A DNA stretch of 6,397 nt. Source: JBGPIK01 sp041484845. GTDB taxonomy: Bacteria > Desulfobacterota > Binatia > UBA9968. Numbering within the stretch: position 1 is the first letter of the stretch; every line of letters begins with the position of its first letter. The DNA lies in contig JBGPIK010000391.1 in NCBI GenBank assembly GCA_041484845.1, positions 1 through 6,397 on the forward strand, written 5' to 3'. Shown here piece after piece: positions 5,896-6,397 of the stretch. The position numbers were made by a program, and so were the translations under genes. Under the pieces are notes generated by a model. The model worked only from the letters and a program-made list of their open reading frames with translations, did no database searches and was not told the origin of the DNA.

Positions 5896-6397
5896 TCAAA
5901 CACCGATCTCCTCCTCTTTTGCGTGCCAGGAGTCACGATCGATTTCGTACTCGGCTTCGGCTACCCAGCGACCGTTCTTGGCAAAGGCTCTCGGATTCTC
6001 GCGTACATACGTTAGGCTGAGCTTCTCCATCACTCGTTGGCTCGCGACATTCCATAGCGCATGGGCAGCGACGATTTTCTGCGCCGCTAACGCTTCGAAG
6101 CCAAAGTTGATGACCGCTCGACTCGCCTCAGTGGCCAAGCCTTGTCGCCATCGTTCGGGATGAATCCAGAAGCCGATGTTCCAAACGTCCCTGACCCTTT
6201 CCCGGCGAATGGACACACGGCCAGTGAAGCTGTTATCGGCGCGCGCGCTGATTGTGAAAACGTACTCTTCGCCGCTGCGCCAGATGTCGAGGTTGCGCTC
6301 TGTCCATGCGGCTATCTCAGATTTCAACTGGGGTGGATCCCACCGCATACCCTCATTAAAACCGGGATAGCGGGTGGCGCTCCAGACACCCTCAAGA
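5896..6397 (-). CDS. GNAT-family N-acetyltransferase, RimJ/RimL type (5' end cut by window)
   Basis: The protein would transfer an acetyl group from acetyl-CoA to an amine, either a protein N-terminus or a small molecule; the substrate is unknown. The acetyl-CoA-binding motif A is visible in IHPERWRQGLATEASRAVINFGFEAL, preceded by the strand WNIGFW. The later motif WNVASQRVMEKL is the usual Asn-x-x-Ser ... Glu-Lys-Leu element, with Ser instead of the common Gly after it. An ATG at 6348 gives 150 residues, but the same frame continues to the window edge without a stop, reading GVWSATRYPGFNEG just before that Met. Those residues match the N-terminal region of the family, so ATG 6348 is probably internal and 15 to 30 residues lie outside the window. 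The stop is TGA at 5898-5896. Confidence 0.85.
   Translation of the reverse strand, partial: LEGVWSATRYPGFNEGMRWDPPQLKSEIAAWTERNLDIWRSGEEYVFTISARADNSFTGRVSIRRERVRDVWNIGFWIHPERWRQGLATEASRAVINFGFEALAAQKIVAAHALWNVASQRVMEKLSLTYVRENPRAFAKNGRWVAEAEYEIDRDSWHAKEEEIGV

Overview
The window reads as ordinary bacterial chromosome with five genes, all on the minus strand. In transcription order (high to low coordinate) they are: a GNAT N-acetyltransferase cut by the right edge; a RidA/YjgF-family protein; a dimeric (alpha2-type) glycyl-tRNA synthetase; and two ABC exporter half-transporters that together look like one heterodimeric pump. GC content is moderately high by eye. The single-chain alpha2-type GlyRS argues against most alpha-, beta- and gammaproteobacteria, which use alpha2/beta2 GlyRS. 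It would suit a deltaproteobacterium-like, acidobacterial or other less-studied lineage, but the sequence does not fix the taxon.

Right part (5821-6397): the GNAT frame stays open to the window edge, so its N-terminus is missing. A 75-nt gap follows, holding an imperfect palindrome (REP-like) and then a short hairpin immediately before the RidA-family start codon. Middle (3839-5820): the RidA-family gene is followed by a 125-nt gap with a good sigma70-type promoter candidate facing glyQS, and then glyQS. Left part (217-3809): the two transporter genes follow glyQS with a gap of only about 29 nt and then a 4-nt overlap (GTGA), so glyQS and the exporter probably share a transcript. A weak hairpin lies just after the last stop. 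Bases 1-216 hold no convincing gene.

Two points stand out. The first transporter subunit has no ATG, GTG or TTG that yields a complete protein. The only well-placed start is an ATT (AUU) codon 7 nt after an AAAGGA Shine-Dalgarno, which restores the first transmembrane helix. The two subunits also show textbook complementary asymmetry: one has Asp at the catalytic Walker B position with a perfect LSGGQ, the other has the catalytic Glu with LSQGQ. That predicts one hydrolytic and one degenerate ATP site, as in TM287/288, BmrCD and MdlAB. I found no mobile element, CRISPR array, tRNA or rRNA, and no evidence of a wholly new system.
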